Below, piece after piece: positions 1 to 6,566 of a stretch of DNA of 64,000 nucleotides. Every line of letters starts with the position of its first letter. The first letter of the stretch is position 1. The stretch is from assembly GCF_019670125.1 (NCBI RefSeq), contig NZ_AP023033.1:2097001-2161000 (forward strand), in the 5' to 3' direction. The translations under genes and the position numbers were made by a program. A model generated the notes under the pieces. That model was given only the letters and a program-made list of their open reading frames with translations, was not told where the DNA came from and ran no database searches. The DNA is from Agarivorans aestuarii (lineage in GTDB: Bacteria > Pseudomonadota > Gammaproteobacteria > Enterobacterales > Celerinatantimonadaceae).

Positions 1-29
1 CGAGAGTTCAAATCTCTCCTCCTCCGCCA
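1..29 (+). tRNA. 3' end of a tRNA gene, probably tRNA-Ser (5' part outside window)
   Basis: The first 29 bases read as a T-arm (GAGAG, TTCAAAT loop, CTCTC), a seven-base acceptor 3' strand CTCCTCC, discriminator G and an encoded CCA. The anticodon lies outside the window. Discriminator G is typical of serine tRNAs, so tRNA-Ser is an inference. A terminator follows directly. Confidence 0.75.
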
Positions 30-36
30 TTATTTA

Positions 37-66
37 GAAAAACGCCAGCATTACGCTGGCGTTTTT
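37..66 (+). terminator. Rho-independent terminator after the tRNA
   Basis: AACGCCAG and CTGGCGTT form a GC-rich stem around a short CATTACG loop, followed by a T run. It ends the upstream tRNA transcript. Confidence 0.85.
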
Positions 67-274
67 CGTTTCTGCATTCCCATAATTCTAATCTTGATAA
101 ATTGCTAGTTTATTGCACAAACTGCCAATAATCTTAGTTCTACTCTAAACTTATATCGCTTAATCCTTTAAATTATTATCCTGATGGGATATAAAGTTTG
201 CTGCGCAGACGATGCAAGGTCTGGCAACCCGCCCAATTAGTAGATTGATGTTTTAGTTACAGCGGAGAAAACGC

Positions 275-919
275 TTGATAAACGTATTTCTGGTTGATGA
301 TCATGAACTAGTGCGTACAGGGATCCGTCGCATTTTAGAAGACGTTCGAGGATTTAAAGTGGTTGGTGAAGCCGAGAGCGGAGAGAAAGCCGTTCAGTGG
401 TGCAGAAACAACCAAGCCAACGTAATCTTAATGGATATGAATATGCCTGGAATCGGCGGCTTAGAGGCTACCCGCAAGATATTGCGCTACGATCCAGATG
501 CTAAGATTATCGTATTAACCATTCATACCGAAAATCCATTTCCTACCAAGGTTATGCAGGCTGGTGCGTGTGGCTATTTAACGAAAAGCGCCGGCCCAGA
601 CGAAATGCTACAAGCGATTCGTGCGGTGAATGTAGGCCAGCGTTACCTATCGCCAGAAATCGCCCAACAAATGGCCTTGAGTCAGTTTAATCCTGCTGAA
701 GATAATCCGTTTCAAAGTCTCTCAGAGCGTGAGCTACAGATAATGTTAATGATTACCAAAGGCGAAAAGGTTACCGACATTTCTGATCAGTTAAGCTTAA
801 GTCCTAAAACGGTTAACTCTTATCGTTACCGCTTGTTCAGCAAGCTTAATATTAGCGGTGATGTAGAGTTAACTCACTTAGCCATTCGCCACGGCATGAT
901 TGATACCGACAAGCTGTAA
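275..919 (+). CDS. uvrY: UvrY/GacA/SirA response regulator
   Basis: Response regulator of the BarA/UvrY (GacS/GacA) two-component system, which in gammaproteobacteria activates CsrB/C-type small RNAs. The 214 residues hold a receiver domain (about 1-120) with acidic pocket D8-D9 and phospho-acceptor D54 in LMDMNMPG. A LuxR-type helix-turn-helix follows (about 148-205, [10 protein letters not shown] and [11 protein letters not shown]). The start is TTG, preceded by GCGGAGAAA at 261-269; no closer ATG keeps the conserved INVFLVDDH beginning. uvrC begins two bases after the stop, the classic uvrY-uvrC arrangement. Identification is firm from whole-length similarity to the known protein. Confidence 0.96.
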   Translation: MINVFLVDDHELVRTGIRRILEDVRGFKVVGEAESGEKAVQWCRNNQANVILMDMNMPGIGGLEATRKILRYDPDAKIIVLTIHTENPFPTKVMQAGACGYLTKSAGPDEMLQAIRAVNVGQRYLSPEIAQQMALSQFNPAEDNPFQSLSERELQIMLMITKGEKVTDISDQLSLSPKTVNSYRYRLFSKLNISGDVELTHLAIRHGMIDTDKL

Positions 920-921
920 TT

Positions 922-2754
922 TTGCTCGACGATAGCGCTCCATTCGATAGTAAAAAATTCCTAAGCCAGGTTACTGAAGCTAGCGGCATATACATGATGT
1001 ATAACGCCGCTAATGAAGTGATCTATGTAGGCAAAGCTAAATCGCTAAAAAAGCGTTTAAGCAGCTATTTTCGTAAAAACGTAGATAGCAATAAAACCCG
1101 CGCCCTGGTTTCAAACATCGCCAATGTTGAGGTCACGGTTACTCACACCGAAACCGAAGCGCTGATTCTTGAACACAACCTGATCAAAAAACACCTGCCT
1201 AAATACAATGTGTTGCTGCGTGACGATAAGTCTTATCCCTACATTTTACTTAGTAAACACAAGCATCCGCGGATATCGATGCACCGCGGCGCTAAACGCA
1301 ATAAAGGTGATTACTTTGGCCCTTACCCTAATGGCAATGCGGTACGAGAAAGCCTGCATTTGATGCAGAAGTTATTTCCTATTCGCCAGTGTAGCGATAG
1401 TGAATACGCCAACCGTCAACGCCCTTGTTTGCAATATCAACTTAAGCGTTGTTCCGGCCCATGTGTGAATTTGATTAGTGATGAGGACTACCAGCAACAA
1501 GTAGACCTTGCCAGCATGTTCCTAAAAGGCAAAAGCCAACAGGTAATCAATCAACTAGCCGAAAAAATGACCAAGGCTAGCGATAGCTTAGATTTTGAAG
1601 CCGCCGCGGGTTTTAGAGACCAAATTCAAGCCTTACGTAAGGTTCAAGAGCAACAGTTTGTGAGTGGCAATACCGAGCATAGTGACGTATTGGGTTTTGC
1701 TTTTAGAAATGGCATTGCCGTTATTCATTTGTTGCTGATCCGTGATGGTCAAGTACTAGGTAGTCGTTCGTATTACCCTAAAGTGCCTAAACAGGCCGAT
1801 TTACCTGAAGTACTGCGCAGTTTTGTGATGCAGTATTACCTGTCTGAACAACGTAAGGGCAACCAACCTAATGAAGTGCTGTTGCCCGATATCGAAGGCG
1901 ATTGGCCAGAGATAGAAGCTGCAATCGAAAGTGAACTCGATTGCAAGGTGAAACTTTCCCAACCTAAACGTGGAGAGAAACTGCGGTTTGTGGCGCTAGC
2001 AAATACCAATGCAGAAAATGCCCTGTTAACCAAACTAAACCAAGAAGCCACCATTCACCATCGGGTCACCGAACTTGAAGCGCTGCTCAAGCAAGAACAG
2101 CCAATTAAGCGCATGGAGTGTTTTGATATCAGCCATACCCAAGGCGAGCGCACGGTGGCTTCATGCGTGGTGTTTGACAGGCAAGGGCCAAACAAATCTG
2201 AGTATCGTCGCTTTAACATCGATGGCATTACCGGTGGCGATGACTATGCCGCAATGGCGCAAGCGTTAACGCGGCGCTATCAAAAAGCCCAATTAGCAGA
2301 AAAAATTCCAGACGTACTGTTTATTGACGGCGGTAAAGGGCAATTGTCCGCGGCTTTTTCTAGCATAGAACCGCTTAACCTATCGCCAATGCCGCTGTTG
2401 GTTGGGGTAGCTAAAGGCACAACTCGTAAGCCAGGTTTAGAAACACTGCTTATCGGTAAAGCAATGACAGAGATACACCTGCCTAGTGACTCCCCAGCAT
2501 TACACTTGATTCAACACATTCGGGACGAAAGTCACCGCTTTGCCATTACCGGTCATCGTAATCGACGAGACAAGGCGCGTAAGACCAGTGTACTGGAAGA
2601 TATTGATGGAGTAGGGGCAAAACGGCGTCAAGCATTGCTAACGCATTTAGGTGGAATGCAACAGCTCAAAAGCGCTAGTGTTGACGAAATTAAAAAAGTT
2701 CCCGGAATTAGCCCTACTTTAGCGCAAAAAATTTATGATTCGTTGCATCACTAG
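922..2754 (+). CDS. uvrC: Excinuclease ABC subunit C
   Basis: UvrC makes both incisions in nucleotide excision repair. The 610 residues match the normal length. A GIY-YIG nuclease domain (GIYMMY...VIYVGKA, about 22-100) is followed by a UVR motif ([17 protein letters not shown], about 213-230) that contacts UvrB. Next come the RNase-H-like 5' incision domain ([25 protein letters not shown]) and a C-terminal helix-hairpin-helix pair ([14 protein letters not shown]). It starts with TTG two bases after the uvrY stop, so translation is probably coupled; LDDSAPFD precedes the conserved core. Confidence 0.97.
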   Translation: MLDDSAPFDSKKFLSQVTEASGIYMMYNAANEVIYVGKAKSLKKRLSSYFRKNVDSNKTRALVSNIANVEVTVTHTETEALILEHNLIKKHLPKYNVLLRDDKSYPYILLSKHKHPRISMHRGAKRNKGDYFGPYPNGNAVRESLHLMQKLFPIRQCSDSEYANRQRPCLQYQLKRCSGPCVNLISDEDYQQQVDLASMFLKGKSQQVINQLAEKMTKASDSLDFEAAAGFRDQIQALRKVQEQQFVSGNTEHSDVLGFAFRNGIAVIHLLLIRDGQVLGSRSYYPKVPKQADLPEVLRSFVMQYYLSEQRKGNQPNEVLLPDIEGDWPEIEAAIESELDCKVKLSQPKRGEKLRFVALANTNAENALLTKLNQEATIHHRVTELEALLKQEQPIKRMECFDISHTQGERTVASCVVFDRQGPNKSEYRRFNIDGITGGDDYAAMAQALTRRYQKAQLAEKIPDVLFIDGGKGQLSAAFSSIEPLNLSPMPLLVGVAKGTTRKPGLETLLIGKAMTEIHLPSDSPALHLIQHIRDESHRFAITGHRNRRDKARKTSVLEDIDGVGAKRRQALLTHLGGMQQLKSASVDEIKKVPGISPTLAQKIYDSLHH

Positions 2755-2800
2755 GCAAGATTAGGCAACATAGCCGCAGTAGTTTTATAAATGAAAAATA

Positions 2801-3352
2801 ATGATAAATATTCCAAATATACTAACCGCGTTTAGAATTGTATTAATTCCGTTTTTCTTAATAGCTTTTTACCTTCCCGTAGAGTGGGGCATGCTAGCGG
2901 CTGCTTTCATTTTTGGTTTAGCCGCTGCAACAGATTATCTAGACGGATATCTTGCTCGCCGTTTAGGTCAAACTACGCCATTTGGCGCTTTTTTGGACCC
3001 CGTAGCGGACAAAGCGATGGTGGTGGCTGCGCTGGTATTATTGGTAGAGCATTATCAAACATTCTGGATAACCGTACCTGCAGTAATAATGATCTCTCGT
3101 GAAATTATCATTTCAGCGCTCAGAGAGTGGATGGCTGAATTAGGCAAGCGCTCGAGTGTAGCGGTATCTTGGATCGGTAAATATAAAACCGCAGCTCAAA
3201 TGGCGGCGATTACAGGTTTAACCGCACAAATAGACCCTTTGGTAACACAAGCTAGTTATGGTTTATTTTATGTAGCTACCATTTTAACGCTGTGGTCCAT
3301 GGTGAGTTACCTAGCTTTAGCTTGGCCAGAATTAAAGCAGAATGACAAATAA
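2801..3352 (+). CDS. pgsA: CDP-diacylglycerol--glycerol-3-phosphate 3-phosphatidyltransferase
   Basis: Inner-membrane enzyme making phosphatidylglycerophosphate, the committed step to phosphatidylglycerol and cardiolipin. The 183-residue protein carries the complete CDP-alcohol phosphatidyltransferase signature D-G-x2-A-R-x8-G-x3-D-x3-D (D48, G49, A52, R53, G62, D66, D70) and several hydrophobic membrane segments. It lies 46 bp after uvrC and before the Gly-Cys-Leu tRNA genes, exactly as in E. coli (pgsA-glyW-cysT-leuZ). Confidence 0.97.
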   Translation: MINIPNILTAFRIVLIPFFLIAFYLPVEWGMLAAAFIFGLAAATDYLDGYLARRLGQTTPFGAFLDPVADKAMVVAALVLLVEHYQTFWITVPAVIMISREIIISALREWMAELGKRSSVAVSWIGKYKTAAQMAAITGLTAQIDPLVTQASYGLFYVATILTLWSMVSYLALAWPELKQNDK

Positions 3353-3407
3353 ATAGCGGCTTTAGCCTAAAAATCCAACGAACAGTTAGAAACTTACCAA
3401 AAGACAG

Positions 3408-3435
3408 TTGACGTAGGGATTTTGGCCGCTAAAAT
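3408..3435 (+). promoter_or_regulatory. Sigma-70 promoter of the first Gly-Cys-Leu tRNA unit
   Basis: TTGACG (3408-3413) and TAAAAT (3430-3435) are 16 bp apart. A short perfect hairpin (TTCAGCG/CGCTGAA around GCAA, 3446-3463) lies in the predicted 5' leader. The spacing from pgsA fits an independent tRNA promoter. Confidence 0.7.
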
Positions 3436-3480
3436 GCACAGCACATTCAGCGGCAACGCTGAAGTGTTAAAGGAAATACA

Positions 3481-3642
3481 GCAGCACTAGCTTAGTGTGG
3501 ATATAAAATGTAGCGCAACCTAGTTGACTATCTATCCACGTTAGAAAGTAAAGCGTATGAAGCAGCACTAGTTCAGTGTGGGTATCAAGAGTAGCGCAAC
3601 CTTGTTGTCTATTTGTCCATACTAGAAAGTAAAGCGTATGAA
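3481..3642 (+). repeat. Two 81-bp tandem repeats that begin as a decayed tRNA-Gly 5' half
   Basis: Units at 3481-3561 and 3562-3642 run head to tail into the real tRNA-Gly gene at 3643. Each begins GCAGCACTAG, nearly the tRNA-Gly acceptor and D-arm start, and keeps GTAGCGCAACC of the D-stem and anticodon stem. The sequence then diverges, with no anticodon, T-arm or CCA. Both can form a long hairpin centred on CAAC-CTA/CTT-GTTG, closed by GTGGATA/TATCCAC in the first unit and AGTGTGG/CCATACT in the second. Both share the tail AGAAAGTAAAGCGTATGAA. Confidence 0.85.
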
Positions 3643-3718
3643 GCGGCACTAGCTCAGTTGGTAGAGCGCAACCTTGCCAAGGTTGAGGTCATCAGTTCGA
3701 ACCTGATGTGCCGCTCCA
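3643..3718 (+). tRNA. glyW: tRNA-Gly(GCC), copy 1
   Basis: A 76-nt cloverleaf: acceptor GCGGCAC/GTGCCGC, D-stem GCTC/GAGC, anticodon stem CAACC/GGTTG with anticodon GCC at 3676-3678, T-stem ATCAG/CTGAT and encoded CCA. It occupies the E. coli glyW position after pgsA. Confidence 0.97.
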
Positions 3719-3736
3719 ATTTAACACATATAGTAT

Positions 3737-3810
3737 GGCGGGTTGGCAGAGTGGCTATGCAGCGGATTGCAAATCCGTGGACCTCGGTTCGACTCCGGGA
3801 CCCGCCTCCA
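3737..3810 (+). tRNA. cysT: tRNA-Cys(GCA), copy 1
   Basis: A 74-nt tRNA with acceptor GGCGGGT/ACCCGCC, anticodon GCA at 3769-3771, T-loop TTCGACT and encoded CCA. It is the middle gene of the conserved Gly-Cys-Leu cluster. Confidence 0.97.
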
Positions 3811-3828
3811 TACTATAAAAATTGTGTC

Positions 3829-3915
3829 GCCCGGGTGGTGAAATTGGTAGACACAAGGGATTTAAAATCCCTCGTCTGAAAGGACGTGCCGGTTCAAGTC
3901 CGGCCCCGGGCACCA
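3829..3915 (+). tRNA. leuZ: tRNA-Leu(TAA), copy 1
   Basis: An 87-nt class II tRNA with acceptor GCCCGGG/CCCGGGC, anticodon TAA at 3863-3865, a long variable arm (CGTC/GACG) and encoded CCA. It is identical to the copy at 4214 and one base different from the copy at 4914. Confidence 0.97.
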
Positions 3916-4138
3916 ACTCTTCTTTTTAGTCTTAGTTCCAATCTCCCTAATAAACATAAACTCACTGTTATTAAATTATTCTGTTTAGCTACCTAAGCTG
4001 TTTACCATCTAATCAATCCTGTCTTTATATTTGGCATATTTATAGCTGGAATCGACGTTGTTTAAACCGCTAACAGAGTGAAAAGGCAGCTGCTAGATCG
4101 CTTTTTAAGCACTTGAATCAACTCCCTTAAAAAATCCG

Positions 4139-4166
4139 TTGACTCATTTCTGTAATACGTTAAAGT
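4139..4166 (+). promoter_or_regulatory. Sigma-70 promoter of the second tRNA unit
   Basis: TTGACT (4139-4144) and TAAAGT (4161-4166) are 16 bp apart. The site lies in a 298-bp gap between tRNA-Leu copies 1 and 2 in which I see no gene. It would drive tRNA-Leu copy 2, the 82-bp repeats and the second Gly-Cys-Leu set. Confidence 0.6.
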
Positions 4167-4213
4167 ACAACTCGTTTTCAGGGGCTAGCCTCTAGATAAC
4201 AGCAAAACGTGTC

Positions 4214-4300
4214 GCCCGGGTGGTGAAATTGGTAGACACAAGGGATTTAAAATCCCTCGTCTGAAAGGACGTGCCGGTTCAAGTCCGGCCCCGGGCACCA
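4214..4300 (+). tRNA. tRNA-Leu(TAA), copy 2
   Basis: Identical over 87 nt to the copy at 3829-3915, including the flanking GTGTC just upstream, so it is a recent duplication. Here it opens the second transcription unit and is followed by repeats rather than tRNA genes. Confidence 0.97.
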
Positions 4301-4318
4301 ATTTGTTTGAAGATTTAA

Positions 4319-4728
4319 GCAGCACTAGCTTAGTGTGAGTATATAGAGTAGCGCAACCTAGTTGTTAACTCGCACACACTAAATAGTGATAAAGAATTAA
4401 GCGGCACTAGCTCAGTGTGGATATATAGAGTAGCGCAACCTAGTTGTTAACTCGCATACACTAAATAGTGATAAAGAATTAAGCGGCACTAGCTCAGTGT
4501 GGATATATAGAGTAGCGCAACCTAGTTGTTAACTCGCATACACTAAATAGTGATAAAGAATTAAGCGGCACTAGCTCAGTGTGGATATATAGAGTAGCGC
4601 AACCTAGTTGTTAACTCGCATACACTAAATGGTGATAAAGAATTAAGCGGCACTAGCTCAGTGTGGGTATAAAGAGTAGCGCAACCTAGTTGTTTACTCA
4701 CATGCACTAAATAGTGATAAAGAATAAA
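4319..4728 (+). repeat. Five 82-bp tandem repeats carrying a decayed tRNA-Gly 5' half
   Basis: Units start at 4319, 4401, 4483, 4565 and 4647, exactly 82 bp apart, and the sixth period starts with the intact tRNA-Gly at 4729. Each has the tRNA-Gly beginning GCGGCACTAGCTCAGT (first unit GCAGCACTAGCTTAGT), GTAGCGCAACC, then an unrelated tail ending TAGTGATAAAGAATTAA or close to it. Units 2-4 are almost identical; units 1 and 5 diverge. All can fold as AGTGT/ACACT-type arms enclosing GAGT/ACTC and CAAC-CTA-GTTG. None has an anticodon loop, T-arm or CCA. Confidence 0.9.
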
Positions 4729-4804
4729 GCGGCACTAGCTCAGTTGGTAGAGCGCAACCTTGCCAAGGTTGAGGTCATCGGTTCGAACCCGATGTGCCGC
4801 TCCA
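4729..4804 (+). tRNA. tRNA-Gly(GCC), copy 2
   Basis: The same 76-nt tRNA-Gly as at 3643. The only changes are a compensated pair in the T-stem (ATCAG/CTGAT becomes ATCGG/CCGAT). It follows directly on the 82-bp repeat array, in phase with it. Confidence 0.97.
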
Positions 4805-4822
4805 AAATTTGTAATGCCTTTT

Positions 4823-4896
4823 GGCGGGTTGGCAGAGTGGCTATGCAGCGGATTGCAAATCCGTGGACCTCGGTTCGACTCCGGGACCCGCCTCCA
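4823..4896 (+). tRNA. tRNA-Cys(GCA), copy 2
   Basis: Identical 74-nt copy of the tRNA-Cys at 3737, with anticodon GCA and encoded CCA; second gene of the duplicated cluster. Confidence 0.97.
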
Positions 4897-4913
4897 TTAC
4901 AAAGAAGAGTTTT

Positions 4914-5000
4914 GCCCGGGTGGTGAAATTGGTAGACACAAGGGATTTAAAATCCCTCGTTTGAAAGGACGTGCCGGTTCAAGTCCGGCCCCGGGCACCA
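4914..5000 (+). tRNA. tRNA-Leu(TAA), copy 3
   Basis: An 87-nt tRNA-Leu with anticodon TAA. It differs from copies 1 and 2 by one C-to-T change in the variable arm (CGTC to CGTT), which leaves a G-U pair there. Last gene before the terminator. Confidence 0.97.
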
Positions 5001-5005
5001 ATTAG

Positions 5006-5037
5006 AAAAGCCAGTAGCATTTGCTACTGGCTTTTTT
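5006..5037 (+). terminator. Rho-independent terminator of the tRNA locus
   Basis: AAGCCAGTAGC and GCTACTGGCTT form a strong stem with a short ATTT loop, followed by six Ts. Confidence 0.9.
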
Positions 5038-5174
5038 GTTTACAAAACCTAAAACACCCTATTAGTCAGCCATATCTTTAGAAATATTGTAGTAATGTGA
5101 AATCACATGGTGCATTGGTTCGCCTTAATCAGTTACTGTATTTGCAAGCATTTGAATCGTCATAGGAAAGTCGC

Positions 5175-6173
5175 TTGTCCACCATTAAAGATGTTTGTAG
5201 GCTGGCTAAGGTTTCAAAGTCCACCGTTTCTCGCGTACTCAATGATCATCCTCGTGTTGCCAAAGCTACTAAAGAGAGAGTGCTAGAGGTAATAGAAGCA
5301 ATCGGCTACAAGCCTAACTCCTCCGCACAAGCGCTTGCTTCAAAACGAACTAATAGCATTGGAATGCTAGTAGGTACACTTGCAGGCCCCTATTTTTCCT
5401 CCTTGGTGAGTTCAACTGAAGAAACTGTCCGAAAAAAAGGCGTTCATCTAATTGCCACCAGTGGGCAAGGCACAAAAGACAACGAGTTAGACGCTATACA
5501 GTTTCTTATGTCAAAACAGGTTGATGGTCTAATTATTCATGCAGGGGCTCTGTCGGAAGAAGATTTACTCGAGATTGTGAATAAAGCACCAGCAAGCATC
5601 ATTTTGAATCAGCATATATCGGCAATCGCCGACCATTGTATAGGGCTAGATGACCGTCTAGGAGGGTACTTAGCAACTAAACACATTATTGAGCAGGGCC
5701 ATTCTAATATCGCTTGTATCACAGGGCCTAAACATCAGTTTGCAAGCCAAGACCGTTTACGAGGATATCTACAAGCTCTCGAAGAGTTTGGTATTGAATA
5801 TAATAGTGATTTTGTAATTGAAGGCCGTTTTGATCTAAAAGAAAACCGTAAAGCACCGCAACAATTGTTGACTCAACACCCTCAAGTAACAGCAGTGTTT
5901 TGCTTTAGTGATCATATTGCCTTAGGCCTGTACGAAGAAATTAGAGCACAAGGCCTAATAGTCGGGGAGGATATTTCGGTGGTCGGCTTTGATAACAGCT
6001 TACCAAGCGAGCATGTTACGCCAAAACTCACTAGCGTTAACTTCCCAACAATAAAAATGGGGACTTTGGCCGCTAACAAAGTGTTGTCTTTGATTAACGG
6101 TACCGATTTTCCAACTCCTCAGTTGCTTACACCAGATCTGGTCATTAGAGGATCGGTTAAGAAGCTCAACTAA
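5175..6173 (+). CDS. LacI-family transcriptional regulator, probably of beta-glucoside use
   Basis: A 332-residue repressor-type regulator. An N-terminal LacI helix-turn-helix (TIKDVCRLAKVSKSTVSRVLN, residues 2-22) and hinge helix (SSAQALASKR) are followed by a periplasmic-binding-protein-like sugar domain (VVGFDNS near the C-terminus). The TTG start is preceded by AGGAAAG (5164-5170). The palindrome ATGTGA-AA-TCACAT lies about 70 bp upstream (5095-5108). The next gene is a GH3 glucosidase, and the space between holds two CebR/CelR-like operators. Control of that gene by this regulator is inference from position and motif. Confidence 0.9.
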   Translation: MSTIKDVCRLAKVSKSTVSRVLNDHPRVAKATKERVLEVIEAIGYKPNSSAQALASKRTNSIGMLVGTLAGPYFSSLVSSTEETVRKKGVHLIATSGQGTKDNELDAIQFLMSKQVDGLIIHAGALSEEDLLEIVNKAPASIILNQHISAIADHCIGLDDRLGGYLATKHIIEQGHSNIACITGPKHQFASQDRLRGYLQALEEFGIEYNSDFVIEGRFDLKENRKAPQQLLTQHPQVTAVFCFSDHIALGLYEEIRAQGLIVGEDISVVGFDNSLPSEHVTPKLTSVNFPTIKMGTLAANKVLSLINGTDFPTPQLLTPDLVIRGSVKKLN

Positions 6174-6286
6174 CAGTAATATTGCAACACTCTCAATAAG
6201 CTTCCTATTTTGGTTGTTACTCCGATTACTGCCTATCGTGAGTTAAGGCGATTAAGTTTGCTGAGCCTAATTGATCACTTAGTTTG

Positions 6287-6300
6287 TGGGAGCGGTTTCA
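6287..6300 (+). promoter_or_regulatory. LacI-family operator candidate 1 (TGGGAGCGGTTTCA)
   Basis: A near-palindrome centred on CG, close to the known CelR/CebR operator TGGGAGCGCTCCCA. It lies in the 393-bp gap between the LacI regulator and the GH3 gene, which otherwise holds no gene. The similarity to site 2 extends leftwards (TCACTTA about 10 bp before both), so a block of roughly 25 bp is repeated. Confidence 0.7.
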
Positions 6301-6441
6301 TTAATGGGATTTTGATCTCGTTAAACAGTAGCTAATCAGTATTAAAATCGTTGTGAAAACAAAACTAATAACACGTTTTTAACAGTCGCTATCGTTCAGC
6401 TTATTTAAATTTCTCTATAGTGATTTTGATTCACTTAAATG

Positions 6442-6455
6442 TGGGAGCGGTTCCA
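6442..6455 (+). promoter_or_regulatory. LacI-family operator candidate 2 (TGGGAGCGGTTCCA)
   Basis: Matches its own reverse complement at 10 of 14 positions around a central CG, and differs from site 1 by one base. It lies 155 bp downstream of site 1 and 111 bp before the GH3 start. Two spaced sites would suit looping repression or double occupancy. Confidence 0.72.
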
Positions 6456-6566
6456 TAGCTTGAGCCATCTATTTAACCCTATTTGTGTTGAATGGGTTGC
6501 TGATGTCTCTCTAGCCACCGCTTTTTTAACTATTTGAAATATTGAAAAATTGAACAGGATTAATAT

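Noticed and set aside
4319..4728. CRISPR-like array because of regular 82-bp repeats
   Set aside because: The whole 82-bp unit repeats with no unique spacers, and each unit starts with tRNA-Gly sequence; no cas genes are present.
3467..5005. Several open frames of 60-88 codons across the tRNA locus
   Set aside because: They are made of tRNA genes and half-tRNA repeats read in frame; no ribosome-binding sites and no protein features.
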